From Roseibium aggregatum (lineage in GTDB: Bacteria > Pseudomonadota > Alphaproteobacteria > Rhizobiales > Stappiaceae), in NCBI RefSeq assembly GCF_017309185.1, contig NZ_JAEKJZ010000001.1, forward strand, positions 2,170,001-2,234,000: a DNA stretch of 64,000 bases, in the 5' to 3' direction. A program made the translations under genes and the position numbers. Under the pieces are notes generated by a model that had not been told where the DNA came from, made no database searches, and worked only from the letters and a program-made list of their open reading frames with translations. The first letter of the stretch is position 1. Each line of letters begins with the position of its first letter. Shown here one piece after another: positions 9,801 to 19,235 of this stretch.

Positions 9801-10605
9801 TGCCGCCAAGGGATCTGGCGATGAAACCGCCGCCCTCTCCAAGTCCCTGGAACCGGCCGTCGCTCGAGCCGACGGCGAAGCTGCTCGGGGCGGTGTTGTT
9901 GACGGTGACGCTGCCGCCGTCTCCGCCCTTACCGCCATATTGGTCGGACAGGACGCTGTTGTTCTGGTTGCCTCCCGTTCCGCCTTTGCTTTCGGCAACG
10001 AAAATGGCAAATCCGAAATTGGCGTAGCCAACGGCCGTATAGCCCGCAATGCCGTTGTTGGTGACCTGAACCGAGCCGCCATTGCCGCCGGCGCCGCCGC
10101 TGGAATTGTTATCCCCGTTGGACTGGTCGCCTTCGCCGCCGCTGGATTGGGCGAAGATGCCCATCGCAAATTGGCTGACTTCCGACGCGTTGATGTCGAT
10201 ATTTGCCTGATTGACGATAGAAACGGTTCCACCCGCTCCGGCGGCCCCGGAGTCCTCGCCGGCCGACCCTCTGGATTCGACATACCAGTTTGCATAGACG
10301 CCTTCGCTGGTCGGGATGACCATATCCTGCTGGCCGTAATTCTGAATCGTGATGCCGGGTGCCAGCGCGCCAGCGGAGGCACCCGTTGCGGTCAGATCGA
10401 CGTAACTGACATCCGTGCCGGAATTGAAGGTGCAAACCCACGGGTCGCCGGACTCGTCACACAGGGAATCCGCCAGGGAAGGGGTTAAAAGGCACAGGCT
10501 CGCAACGGATGCGGTGGACAGCAGCAGCGATTTTAAGCGGACGTTTCCCCTGACCGAAGGACGAGAGACCCGGTCTTTTCCGTCGGATATAAGGCCACGG
10601 CCCAT
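3889..10605 (-). CDS. Giant glycine-rich autotransporter adhesin-like protein (type Va secretion)
   Basis: This 2238-residue protein is the largest in the window. Residues 1-45 form a long signal peptide (basic start, then LLLSTASVASLCLL). The passenger from about 60 to 1700 is built from roughly 25 degenerate units of 50-75 residues. Each carries GILAQSIGGGGGxGG-like turns; 17 copies match [QH]S[IV]GGGGG. Between them lie short Thr/Val-rich strands such as TVNNT and TTSG, as in beta-helical adhesins. A linker with a conserved PL-type fold follows (about 1700-1950). The last 280 or so residues, ending LKLSIPF with a terminal Phe, are the outer-membrane barrel. AGGGA precedes the ATG at 10605. 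Function is inferred as surface display or adhesion; there is no catalytic triad or RGD motif I could identify. The divergent LytTR system is its likely regulator. Confidence 0.85.
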   Translation of the reverse strand: MGRGLISDGKDRVSRPSVRGNVRLKSLLLSTASVASLCLLTPSLADSLCDESGDPWVCTFNSGTDVSYVDLTATGASAGALAPGITIQNYGQQDMVIPTSEGVYANWYVESRGSAGEDSGAAGAGGTVSIVNQANIDINASEVSQFAMGIFAQSSGGEGDQSNGDNNSSGGAGGNGGSVQVTNNGIAGYTAVGYANFGFAIFVAESKGGTGGNQNNSVLSDQYGGKGGDGGSVTVNNTAPSSFAVGSSDGRFQGLGEGGGFIARSLGGSGGDNNGNAGSGGTVTIDNAMDGDIYWDVTMSDGDGLFVLSGLSAGGAGTSSTDNNDNGGDGGDGGNVSITNSARLILDVTGASYEPSAAIGAKSTGGKGGTGPTKDQSGGNGGTAGSVSVSLENGKSLQTSGVNVYGVLAQSIGGEGGDGGDGTALAGTGGGGGFGGDAGTVSVNVSGGTGIETSGAFSAAIALHSIGGGGGTGSDFQSVLGGQSGNGGNGGDAGNVYLSLGNATVTTAADHAFGVVAQSIAGSGGTGGIDASTFVGLGGDGAGGGAAGTVTVNSSADITTYGFNSLGIIAQSIGGGGGAAGSSSGFVSIGGSAAGSTTSNGSSVGVSNTQTVTTKGDSSAGILAQSIGGGGGSGGDSTGTVGVGGQGAAGGNGGTVAIPNIGTIVTSGGYSPGAVIQSIGGGGGNGGSVQTLSTIASIGVGGSADLGGDGGDVCVDNTGGCVYSNLSSLQAATSDGNANITTTGVYAPGLIAQSIGGGGGNGGSVKNFGVLSFLAFQMGGSGGDGGDGGTVSLTQNRFSAATSGAQSTAVLAQSIGGGGGTGGSANYFDATVGFNAAFVLGGSGGAGGDGDDVTIDLSSGTIATGLSASSTSKYAPNNATGILAQSIGGGGGNGGSTSAGDFLVAAPTGTGVPLAFNYVATVGGNGGNAGAGGDVAVTYDQPSRLTTIGDASHGILAQSVGGGGGNGGDASALTATLGDKDTVESTATVALGGGTGNALSDYNSDYAFTTSGGGNGGEVSVTLGTYGSSSNSGGTAATKLTSLAPESTLFTFGDGAHGVLAQSIGGGGGNGGLGNSNAYTQGGIATLEAKISLGGQGGSGGDGSSVEIHNFAGYTVQTQGSGSKGLVGQSIGGGGGNSQGGTVYLGVGASSVSGSMSLGVGAIGGSGGNGGTIYAEQYGRIETFGGDSDGVVLQSIGGGGGIGGSLGNDASSHKVLDAIGTLKKQIKRLSDAGASYSFTVDVGGGGGSGGDGNQVRYYHDGQIITQGAWADGVVLQSIGGGGGQGGSSTASGSEVSADIELAVGGRGGSGGDGGEVAVWLAEGDTNFINTAGFAATGMTMQSIGGGGGQGGDGSDNQTGTLAIGGDGGGTGGAGGDGGEVHTYDTSAVTITTSGNDATAMVAQSIGGGGGTGGVGSSAETTRVDGSELSVSIGGSGGVAGNGGTIDLTMDTTIATYGNRSHGVLLQSIGGGGGYGVTGSVEGGLDLAIGGTGGAAGNGDAVTFQLTGGAGIQTHGDGAFGLVAQSIGGGGGLAGDATGGSMTNATANLTSGGASGNGGQITLDIDAPIYVTGDESIGIIAQSIGGGGGISGTGTGGAAGLMSTDSTGTAGAIDLEISSQVYATGSRSSGVFAQSQGADGNGTIGIMVDGQGNVQGGTDTDAAAIRVSNGLNNTLALNGNAIVQSGASRNGTDETASYAVWYTGTGTTADGAILDVTVNDTASLYGNVVLTNASGGGAGTVTNNSPNTLADGYLYDANVVNNGRFVLGRARDPGKTVITGNFTQGAQGFLVADIDLNNFDSDWQDVRGDATLAGTLGLNTISLLPDRKTKVLSVGGSVAGTLTPQDSLIFDYLFNAEGSDYYFQVTGADFTPNSQVTLNRDQKAVAQNLQDIWDRGGNNLFGSLFGAIADEVDNRSGSYAETLNQLLPRTGLAAVVEQTFEMLSFGDSLMSCPVFEGDGASVTEGSCGWARVTGGTGHRAAIGNSPSYNADALTYQLGGQREIAPGWFIGSAAAFQQSWISQASGTVSGDGKSGYLGASLKRELGAWTFSAAAAGSYGTTRFERSLSISGLSETISSSPDVLAGSVRARIARTFAATNVYVKPYIDFDAIYSRVGSYRENGAYGLEFESTGQWNFAATPSVELGSRLRYKNGSDLRVYGKLGLSFLSNDQWQTDAGFANSAGGTASFRTSLEHEDLFASIGAGLQLTSIEGVDLRLEYNGRFSEKLATNSGSLKLSIPF

Positions 10606-10712
10606 TTTTTTATCCCTGAAGCAATTGTCTTAAAACGTTCTGAGTCGGAACTTTTTTGCTCTTCTTCGTCGGGAGTAACTATGGTTGCGGGCCAGTGGTT
10701 TTCACTGCAAAT

Positions 10713-10741
10713 TCGATGAACCAGCTGAATTCATCGATGAA
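10713..10741. promoter_or_regulatory. Direct repeat TCGATGAA-N13-TCGATGAA, candidate LytTR operator
   Basis: Two identical octamers start 21 bases apart, two helical turns, in the 205-base gap between the autotransporter and the LytS/LytTR operon. LytTR-family regulators bind direct repeats with this spacing; BtsR of E. coli uses octamers separated by 13 bases. The same sequence also forms an inverted repeat, TCGATGAA with TTCATCGA at 10730-10737, so a dyad-binding regulator is an alternative. Confidence 0.45.
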
Positions 10742-10810
10742 ATTGTAAGTCGTGCCGCCGGAGTGGTCCTATATTCGAAACTGCCTGTTCAGAACGAGAT
10801 CGCTTGAAAC

Positions 10811-11953
10811 ATGATTTTAGATGAAGCCATTCCGGGAATGACACGCAGGTCCGTTTCCGCACCTTTGGAAGATGCCGGTGCGCCGGCCGCCAGGCGTCCT
10901 CTTCACGAGGAAAGCCTGCAACCTGAGACGGAACATCTCTTCTGGAAACTGCAGATCGGCGGCTGGCTGTTCATAGTCGTTTACGGCTTCTTCGCCCGGG
11001 TGTTGACGTTTTCCGACTTTCGGCTTGCGCTCACACTGACCCTTTCGATGGACACAGTCGGCTTTCTGCTCACAAGCGCGGCGCATCTTTATTTTCTCCG
11101 GAACGTCCAGCGGCTGATCACGATTCCGGTGTTTCTGGGGGCGGCGGCGCTCTCGCTCGCCGGCGGCACCCTGCAGACGTATGTAGCCTGGCTCCTGCGC
11201 GATCTGTTTTTTCCCGAGGCGTTCCCTTTCAACACGCCACTGACGCCGGTGGTTTATTACACCTCGGTTCTGCTGGGCTGGATGCTGGCCTATTTCTGCC
11301 TGAGGTCCGATTACGAGGCGCGGATCGCACGGCTTCGGCGCAGCGAGGCACTTGCGGAGGCCATGCGCTCCGAACTAGAACAACTGCGGCTGCAACTTGC
11401 GCCCCACTTCCTGTTCAACGCGCTCAATTCCGTCGCGTCGGAAATTCACGAGCGACCCGATACCGCGCTTGAAATGGTACGGGAAATCGCAGGTTACCTG
11501 CGCTATTGCCTCAACCAGCAGCGCCGGGACCTTTGTCCGCTGTCGGAAGAAGTGGAGGCGATGAACGCCTATCTGCGCATCCAGGAAATCCGGTTTGAGG
11601 ACAAGCTTCAATGCACCGTAAGCGTGGACGAGACGGTCAGGGACATGATCGTTCCGCACATGATTCTGCAGGGGCTCGTCGAAAACGCCGTCAAGCACGG
11701 GTTGAAGCATCAGTCGAACCGGATAGACATTCACGTGTCCGTCCGCCGGCTCGGGACGAATCAGGTCGATGTTTCAGTTACGAATTCCGGGAAGATTACT
11801 GAAACGGACCCGACGCGGAAGTCGATCGGCCATGCCAATCTCAGAAAGCGCCTGCAGCTCTACTATCCGGATATGCATGAGTTCAGCCTGAGCGAAGGAC
11901 AAGGCACGGTCGTCGCCCGCATCCTGCTGAAGGGCCCGGCATGCTCCGTGTAG
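10811..11953 (+). CDS. LytS/AlgZ-type sensor histidine kinase
   Basis: This 380-residue membrane kinase has about four hydrophobic segments between residues 45 and 165 and no large periplasmic domain. A short coiled coil precedes the His_kinase domain (PF06580 type). The phosphoacceptor is His199 in APHFLFNALNSV. The ATP-binding region has ENAVKHG and a degenerate glycine-rich loop, GHANLRKRL. It should sense a membrane or small-molecule signal and phosphorylate the LytTR regulator encoded by the next gene, which it overlaps by 13 bases. The ATG at 10811 is the first in frame; I see no strong ribosome-binding site before it. The autotransporter gene is divergent. Confidence 0.88.
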   Translation: MILDEAIPGMTRRSVSAPLEDAGAPAARRPLHEESLQPETEHLFWKLQIGGWLFIVVYGFFARVLTFSDFRLALTLTLSMDTVGFLLTSAAHLYFLRNVQRLITIPVFLGAAALSLAGGTLQTYVAWLLRDLFFPEAFPFNTPLTPVVYYTSVLLGWMLAYFCLRSDYEARIARLRRSEALAEAMRSELEQLRLQLAPHFLFNALNSVASEIHERPDTALEMVREIAGYLRYCLNQQRRDLCPLSEEVEAMNAYLRIQEIRFEDKLQCTVSVDETVRDMIVPHMILQGLVENAVKHGLKHQSNRIDIHVSVRRLGTNQVDVSVTNSGKITETDPTRKSIGHANLRKRLQLYYPDMHEFSLSEGQGTVVARILLKGPACSV

Positions 11954-12672
11954 TCCTGGTCGACGACGAACCCTCGGCCAGACGCGGTCTCAGGCGCATG
12001 CTCGGCGAATATCCCGACATCACGATCGCCGGGGAGGCGGGCGACCTGGTCTCTGCCCGGGACGTGATGAACCGGGCCCGGCCCGATGCGGTGTTCATGG
12101 ATGTGGAATTGACCAATGGCAAGGGACTGGACCTCGCGACGGATCTGCCGCCGGAGACATTCGTTATCGTCGTCAGCGCCTATGACCTCTATGCCATCGA
12201 TGCCTTCGATGTGGCCGCGATTGATTTCCTGGTGAAACCGGTCAAGCCAGAACGGCTGGAAACCGCAATCGGCCGCTTGCGCGAAAGGCTGCCATCGCGC
12301 CCGTCTGCTCTAGAGAAAAACACGTCTCCCGCCCCGGAAGCGGCACAGGACCGTCTTCAGCTCAAGACCAGCTCCGCATCGATTCTGGTGCCCCATGAGG
12401 CAGTTTCCTTTCTGCGAGCCGAAGGGGACTACACCCGCGTCTATCTAGAAAACGGGCAGCAGCATCTCGCCAGCGGTCTTTTACGCGTCTTCGAAACCAG
12501 ACTTCCGGCACCGCCCTTTCATCGGCTGGACCGCTCCACCATCGTGAACTGCTCGAAGATCCAGCGCGTCAACTGGCACGCTTCCGGACGGAGCAGCATT
12601 TACTTCAGCACCGGCGCGAATGTCGTCGAACTTGGGCGGCCGGCATCAAAGCGACTGCGCTCCCTTTTGTGA
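11941..12672 (+). CDS. LytTR-family response regulator
   Basis: This 243-residue regulator has a receiver domain at residues 1-115 and a LytTR DNA-binding domain at about 145-240. The receiver has the acidic pocket DDE at 8-10, phosphoacceptor Asp54 in FMDVEL, and the KPVKPERL lysine. The LytTR domain has the typical EGDYTRVYL strand and HRLDRSTIVN segment. It overlaps the kinase gene by 13 bases, so the two form a translationally coupled pair. LytTR regulators usually act on nearby membrane or surface genes. The autotransporter transcribed away from this operon is the most likely target. Confidence 0.92.
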   Translation: MLRVVLVDDEPSARRGLRRMLGEYPDITIAGEAGDLVSARDVMNRARPDAVFMDVELTNGKGLDLATDLPPETFVIVVSAYDLYAIDAFDVAAIDFLVKPVKPERLETAIGRLRERLPSRPSALEKNTSPAPEAAQDRLQLKTSSASILVPHEAVSFLRAEGDYTRVYLENGQQHLASGLLRVFETRLPAPPFHRLDRSTIVNCSKIQRVNWHASGRSSIYFSTGANVVELGRPASKRLRSLL

Positions 12673-13321
12673 CTGTGTGAGGGGCGTGAGACAGGTACAA
12701 ATCGCGTTCAAACGCCAGGCCCGCCAATGTCCGGTTTTGGAAAGCGCATTTTCAAACTGAATCGAACAACATGAGTACGCAAACCGGATCTTGGCCGCGG
12801 CGCACCTCATCGACTGCTCTCAGCCGAAGGCGGCCAAAGAAATTGTCCTGACGAATGTCAGCTAAGGTGACCGAATTTCTCGGAACCGGCCATCTGGTGA
12901 CGTCACCAATGCGGTCACTAAAGGATAGCGTATTCATCGGCCTGGTTTGGCACTATTCAAATGAATATCTTGCCGAAAAAACATGAGACCGATGAAGTCT
13001 TCCCGCCCGAAAAAGGCAGAACAGTCAGAGGAGCGATCGAGCAACAGAAGCAGTCGTCCCAAATCAATAAAATTACGTTGTTATCAAGCTGTGTCTTTCA
13101 ACCCAGATGAGCTTTAGGTTAAATGATGTGGCGTGTCTCGCGAAGCAACGTCGCGCACAATCTTAGGCGCAGTTGCCGCAGTCTCATGTCGCACGAATTT
13201 GCCGGAGCCCTTGGTAAACCAAGGGAAACTGCTGTAAATGCCTGCGACATGTGCTCAGAAAATTCTTAAGCTAACGCAATGCCGCTTCCGATTAAGTGAT
13301 TGATTTCAAAATGAGAAATGT
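12673..13321. other. 649-base gene-poor stretch with two palindromes
   Basis: No convincing gene was seen. TGGTGACGTCACCA at 12895-12908 is a perfect 14-base palindrome. CCCTTGG and CCAAGGG at 13208-13225 form a hairpin with a four-base loop. A 61-codon minus-strand frame (12752-12937) and a 43-codon plus-strand frame from about 12857 overlap each other and have no recognisable motif or good ribosome-binding site. It could hold regulatory sites, a small RNA or an eroded mobile element. Confidence 0.4.
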
Positions 13322-13395
13322 TGGCTGGGGAACCTGGATTCGAACCAGGACTAACGGAGTCAGAGTCCGCGGGTCTACCGTTAACCTATTCCCCA
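13322..13395 (-). tRNA. tRNA-Gln(CTG)
   Basis: Read on the minus strand, the 74-base sequence folds as a complete cloverleaf. The acceptor stem is TGGGGAA with TTCCCCA, the discriminator is G, and CCA is encoded. The D arm is GGTT/GACC. The anticodon stem is GCGGA with TCCGT around the seven-base loop CTCTGAC. The T arm is CCTGG/CCAGG with loop TTCGAAT. Loop positions 34-36 are CTG, which reads glutamine codon CAG. It stands alone between the LytTR regulator and the Ppx gene. Confidence 0.96.
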
Positions 13396-13691
13396 ACACG
13401 GCTCATCGGTGTGTGAGAGGGGCAAGGTCCGTTCAAGAACCTGCGAGGCCGATGAGTGAGCCGCGTATACATCCAACACCGTGGCGAATGCAAGTGCCGC
13501 CTGTGACTTTTTTCTGAAAAGAGCGCACTTTGCAGACATGAGGAAGGCGCGCGACAATCGAGCCTTGAAACGCTTTTCCAACTGCGGCCAACCTGTTACA
13601 GTTTTGTCAACGAAAGATGTGGCCTCGGAGGAATCTCCCCAAAACGCTTGGCGTGTGAAGGGCGGGTTCCCCGGGTCTGAAAGGCAAAAAC

Positions 13692-15395
13692 GTGACACAG
13701 TCAGGCCAGGAACCGCCCCTGAATGGGCGTCGTACCGCTGACGGGTCCGGAGACAGCACAGCTCCGAAGGAGCACAAGAGACCAGGCCGCAGGCGGCGTA
13801 AGCGCCGACCCGGCCAGGGGTCGCCGGGGGGAGAGGCGGCGCAGAAGCCGAGCGCCGTGTCCGGGGAGCCGCAGGTGTCGGGGCCGCAAACGGCCCGTGT
13901 TGTATCCGGTACCGTCAATCAGAACGCAGGTCTCCGGTCCGAATCCGGACAGGAGGAGAAAAGTGCCGTTTCTTCCGGAAAGCGCCGAAAGAAACGCAAG
14001 CGGAACCCAAAAGCGCAGACTGGTGGAGAGGCGGCAAAAACCGATCTCGGTGTCGGAATGTCCGCGCGCAATGAAGGTGACAAGGGTCCGGACGGCGCAA
14101 CAAGCGCGAAGGGCAAAAAAGCGGCCCGCAGAAGAGGGCGCAAACGCCGGCAGGCCGCCAACGGAGCGGTCAACGGCAGGCCCGTACACAACGAATTCGA
14201 AACAGGTGTGCCGAACGGCAGGATGGCCTCCGACGTGCAGACGTTTTCCGAATCGGCTAAGGCGCCGGCGGAGATACGGCTGCCGACCCAGAACGGAGCG
14301 CGTGTCGCTGAAACGAAGCCGGCTGGACGAAGGGAACCTTCCCGGACCGCTCGCAACGGGTCTCCGCTTTACGCGGCGCTCGATCTTGGCACCAACAATT
14401 GCCGGCTGCTGATCGCTCGTCCGGAAGAGCGCGGTTTCAGGGTCGTCGACGCATACTCGCGCATCGTCCGGCTCGGCGAAGGGGTCGGTTCCAACAGGCG
14501 ATTGAGTGACACAGCCATGGACCGGGCGATTGATGCCTTGGCCAACTGCCACCGCAAGCTCGCGGACAGGGGTGTTGCCCGCTCGCGCCTGATTGCCACG
14601 GAGGCCTGCCGAGCCGCGGAGAACGGGGACGAATTCATCGAGCGGGTAAGGCAGGAAACGGGACTGGCGCTCGAAATCGTCAACCGGGAGACGGAAGCCC
14701 GACTTGCCGTGGCGGGATGTGCGTCGCTGGTCGATCACGAAGCCGATGGCGTGATTCTGTTCGACATCGGCGGCGGTTCGTCCGAGATCGTCTGGCTGGA
14801 TCTGCGCAACCGCTGCGGCGCGCGAGGCTATGCGCTGACCCGGTTTATCCGGTCCTGGATATCGCTTCCTGTCGGCGTCGTAAATCTGGCGGAACGTCAT
14901 GGTGGGGTTCATGTGACCCCGGATATTTTCGAAGCCATGGTCGATGACGCGTCTTCTCATCTCGCGGCCTTCAACCTGTCCGACAATCTCAGCGAGGCGA
15001 TTGCCGGCGGAGGCGTCCACATGCTGGGCACATCCGGTACGGTCACCACGCTTGCCGGCGTGCATCTGGGTCTGAAGCGCTACGACCGGCGCCGGGTCGA
15101 CGGAACCTGGCTCGACGACCGGGACGTCTCCAGAATGATTGATCAGTTGCGCGACATGCCCTATGAGGCGCGCGTGGAAAACCCCTGTATCGGCGCGGAC
15201 CGTGCCGATCTTGTGCTCGCGGGTTGCGCCATTCTGGAGGCGATTCGAAGGCGCTGGACCTGTTCAAGGCTCCGTGTCGCCGACAGGGGGCTGCGCGAGG
15301 GCATCTTGACCGAACTGATGGCGGCCGACGGGGTTTGGTCCACGAAGAAAAACGGCAGACGCCGGGACCGGCTCCGCCAGAGGAAAAGATCATGA
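13692..15395 (+). CDS. Ppx/GppA-family phosphatase with a long basic N-terminal extension
   Basis: The 567-residue product has two parts. Residues 1 to about 220 are low complexity and rich in Lys, Arg, Gly, Pro and Gln (for example [14 protein letters not shown]), probably disordered and nucleic-acid or polyphosphate binding. From about 222 the Ppx/GppA actin-like fold begins, with [14 protein letters not shown] and later [12 protein letters not shown], the two phosphate-binding loops. The family degrades polyphosphate or pppGpp; sequence alone does not separate the two. A GTG start at 13692 is used, with AAAGG eight bases upstream; no better ATG exists. Its TGA overlaps the ATG of rlmE in an ATGA junction. 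Confidence 0.85.
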   Translation: MTQSGQEPPLNGRRTADGSGDSTAPKEHKRPGRRRRKRRPGQGSPGGEAAQKPSAVSGEPQVSGPQTARVVSGTVNQNAGLRSESGQEEKSAVSSGKRRKKRKRNPKAQTGGEAAKTDLGVGMSARNEGDKGPDGATSAKGKKAARRRGRKRRQAANGAVNGRPVHNEFETGVPNGRMASDVQTFSESAKAPAEIRLPTQNGARVAETKPAGRREPSRTARNGSPLYAALDLGTNNCRLLIARPEERGFRVVDAYSRIVRLGEGVGSNRRLSDTAMDRAIDALANCHRKLADRGVARSRLIATEACRAAENGDEFIERVRQETGLALEIVNRETEARLAVAGCASLVDHEADGVILFDIGGGSSEIVWLDLRNRCGARGYALTRFIRSWISLPVGVVNLAERHGGVHVTPDIFEAMVDDASSHLAAFNLSDNLSEAIAGGGVHMLGTSGTVTTLAGVHLGLKRYDRRRVDGTWLDDRDVSRMIDQLRDMPYEARVENPCIGADRADLVLAGCAILEAIRRRWTCSRLRVADRGLREGILTELMAADGVWSTKKNGRRRDRLRQRKRS

Positions 15396-16099
15396 GTCGC
15401 TCGAAAAAAGGCACCGGAGACCGGGGCCTCCATGTGAAGGTGAAGACCGCCGCAGGAAGACGGGAATCCTCGACCCGCTGGCTGGAGCGGCAATTGAACG
15501 ATCCTTATGTGCGCCGGGCAAAGATGGACGGGTACCGGTCACGCGCCGCCTACAAGCTCATTGAGATAGACGACAAGCACAGACTGCTCAAAGCCGGGTA
15601 CCGGGTGGTCGATCTGGGCTGTGCGCCGGGCGGCTGGTGCCAGGTGGCGGTCGAGCGGGTCCAGTCGAGCGTCGAGGCGCCGAAGGTGGTCGGTATCGAT
15701 TACCTGGACATGGATCATGTCCGTGGCGCCATTTTCCTGAAAAAGGATTTTCTCGACGACGATGCGCCTCGCATGCTGATGGAGTCGCTCGGCGGACACA
15801 AGCCGGACGTGGTTCTCTCAGACATGGCGGCGCCGACGACCGGCCATAAGCAGACGGACCACTTGCGAACGACTCACCTCTTTGAAATCGCGGTTGATTT
15901 CGCTCGCAGAAACCTCGTGCCGGGCGGTTCTTTCCTGGCGAAGGTTTTTCGTGGCGGCACGGAAAACGCTTTGTTGCAGGACCTGAAGCGTGACTTCAAG
16001 ACGGTCGCCCACCTCAAGCCGCCGGCCAGCCGAAAGGAAAGCCCGGAACTCTATGTCATCGCGAAAGGATTTCGCGGCAGCGACCTTCCGCCTGATTGA
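15392..16099 (+). CDS. rlmE: 23S rRNA (uridine-2552-2'-O)-methyltransferase RlmE
   Basis: This 235-residue RrmJ/FtsJ-fold enzyme methylates U2552 in the A-loop of 23S rRNA, a late step in 50S assembly. The SAM motif is [14 protein letters not shown]. The K-D-K-E tetrad is readable: Lys in SRAAYKL, Asp in [17 protein letters not shown], Lys in FLAKVFRGG, and Glu in [11 protein letters not shown]. The start codon overlaps the Ppx stop (ATGA), so the two genes are translationally coupled. A basic N-terminal tail is usual in alphaproteobacterial homologues. Confidence 0.95.
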   Translation: MSRSKKGTGDRGLHVKVKTAAGRRESSTRWLERQLNDPYVRRAKMDGYRSRAAYKLIEIDDKHRLLKAGYRVVDLGCAPGGWCQVAVERVQSSVEAPKVVGIDYLDMDHVRGAIFLKKDFLDDDAPRMLMESLGGHKPDVVLSDMAAPTTGHKQTDHLRTTHLFEIAVDFARRNLVPGGSFLAKVFRGGTENALLQDLKRDFKTVAHLKPPASRKESPELYVIAKGFRGSDLPPD

Positions 16100-16291
16100 C
16101 GGTCGGGTCACGGAACCACCTTCGCGGCGGGCAGCTCGAAACAATCGGGGAAGCAGGTGAGAAACCATTCGCCTCTTTTCTTTCTGTCACCCGCATGTTA
16201 TTGACCCGCGCCAACTTCTCCGGCACAGCCGAAGCGACTCGAAAGATACGGGCTTGTTCATTCAAGCGCGTGTCTCAGGCACTCTATTTAA

Positions 16292-17806
<1,515 letters not shown>

Positions 17807-17859
17807 AAAACCAAAGACGGTGCGGTCTTGACAACTTCACCCCGCACCGAGGGGTTCTC

Positions 17860-19152
17860 ATGAAAGACGGCGGACGCCTGGCGGCGGCGATTGAAGTCCT
17901 GACGGAGGTCAACGACCGGCACAGGCCTGTGCAGCTCGCGCTCAGGGATTGGGGAGCGGCGCACCGCTTTGCCGGTTCCGGAGACCGGACGGTCATCGGC
18001 AATCTGGTGTTCGATGCGTTGCGGAACAAGGCATCTCTGGCCTCGGTCATGGGAACCGATGCCGCGCGGTCACTCGTTCTGGCGACCTATGTCCGCTCAT
18101 GGGGCAAGGGCGTGCCCTCCCTCGTTGAAGCTCTGGCCAACGACCGCCATGCGCCGGATTCCCTGTCCGAAGACGAGACGCACCTTTTGTCCGGGGATGC
18201 GCCGGTGGAGATGCCGGCCGCCGCGCAGGCTGATGTGCCGGAGTGGCTTTGGCCACGGTTCGAGGCCGTGTTCGGTCCGCACGCCGTCGAGGAGGGCAGG
18301 GCGCTCTCCACACGCGCTCCGGTCGACCTGAGGGCAAACAGCCTGAAAGCAGACCGGGAAAAGGTGCTGAAACGTCTGGCTCATACCGGTGCGGACGCTT
18401 GCGGTCTCTCCCCCGTGGGAATTCGCATCGAAGCCAAACCGGGAATCGGGCGCATGCCGCACGTTCAGGCGGAGGAAGGGTATCGCAAGGGCTGGTTCGA
18501 ACTCCAGGACGAGGCAAGCCAGCTTGCGGCTCATCTTGCACAGGCGAGGCCCGGGCAACAGGTTCTGGACTATTGCGCCGGCGGCGGCGGCAAGACCCTC
18601 GCTCTGGCCGCCTCGATGGAAAACAAGGGCCAGCTTTATGCCTATGATGCCGACAGGCTGCGGCTGGCACCGATCCATGAGCGCCTGCAGCGCGCCGGCG
18701 TGCGCAACATCCAGGTTCGCGATCCGGCCAGTTCCAGTCTCAATGATCTGGAGCGGCAGATGGACCTCGTCTTCATCGACGCACCCTGCACCGGTACTGG
18801 TGTCTGGCGACGGCGGCCGGACAGCAAGTGGCGTCTGTCTGAAAAAGCGCTCGGCGACCGGCTGGAAGACCAGCGCCACGTGCTTGAGCACGGCAGCCGG
18901 TATGTCAAACCAGGCGGACGGCTCGTTTACGTTACCTGTTCTGTGTTACGCGAAGAGAATCAGGACCAGGTCGAATGGTTTCTGGGCAGTCGTCAGGATT
19001 TCGTTTCGCTGCCGGCCGCCGATATCTGGCGGGAAACCTTGCCGAATATCCGTCAGCCACAATACGTGTCGGAGCGCGGTGAAATACTTATGACGCCCGC
19101 TTCGACTGCAACGGACGGCTTTTTCGTCGCAATTTTTCAGCGTACAAGCTGA
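17860..19152 (+). CDS. rsmB: RsmB-like rRNA cytosine-C5 methyltransferase
   Basis: This 430-residue NOL1/NOP2/Sun-family enzyme transfers methyl from SAM to a cytosine, probably C967 of 16S rRNA. The SAM-binding motif is DYCAGGGGKTLALA. The two conserved cysteines are in DAPCTGTG and VTCSVLREEN; the second is the nucleophile in characterised relatives. An N-terminal NusB-like helical region is present in reduced form, shorter than in E. coli RsmB. The gene follows guaB on the same strand, as in many Rhizobiales. The exact target base is inferred from family and position. Confidence 0.85.
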   Translation: MKDGGRLAAAIEVLTEVNDRHRPVQLALRDWGAAHRFAGSGDRTVIGNLVFDALRNKASLASVMGTDAARSLVLATYVRSWGKGVPSLVEALANDRHAPDSLSEDETHLLSGDAPVEMPAAAQADVPEWLWPRFEAVFGPHAVEEGRALSTRAPVDLRANSLKADREKVLKRLAHTGADACGLSPVGIRIEAKPGIGRMPHVQAEEGYRKGWFELQDEASQLAAHLAQARPGQQVLDYCAGGGGKTLALAASMENKGQLYAYDADRLRLAPIHERLQRAGVRNIQVRDPASSSLNDLERQMDLVFIDAPCTGTGVWRRRPDSKWRLSEKALGDRLEDQRHVLEHGSRYVKPGGRLVYVTCSVLREENQDQVEWFLGSRQDFVSLPAADIWRETLPNIRQPQYVSERGEILMTPASTATDGFFVAIFQRTS

Positions 19153-19235
19153 TCCAGCAGGCGGCTGGCACATTTTCCCCTTGGCCCGGATCGGCCTGCG
19201 AGGAAAAAGGGTTGCGGTGCCCGCCTGACGACCCG

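Noticed and set aside
3889..10605. Regularly repeated GC-rich blocks resembling a CRISPR or satellite array
   Set aside because: The blocks encode the glycine-rich turn of one continuous 2238-codon frame; spacing and sequence vary as in protein repeats, and no leader or cas genes are present.
13701..15065. 454-codon minus-strand open frame
   Set aside because: Antisense shadow of the Ppx/GppA gene, whose catalytic motifs are intact in the plus strand.
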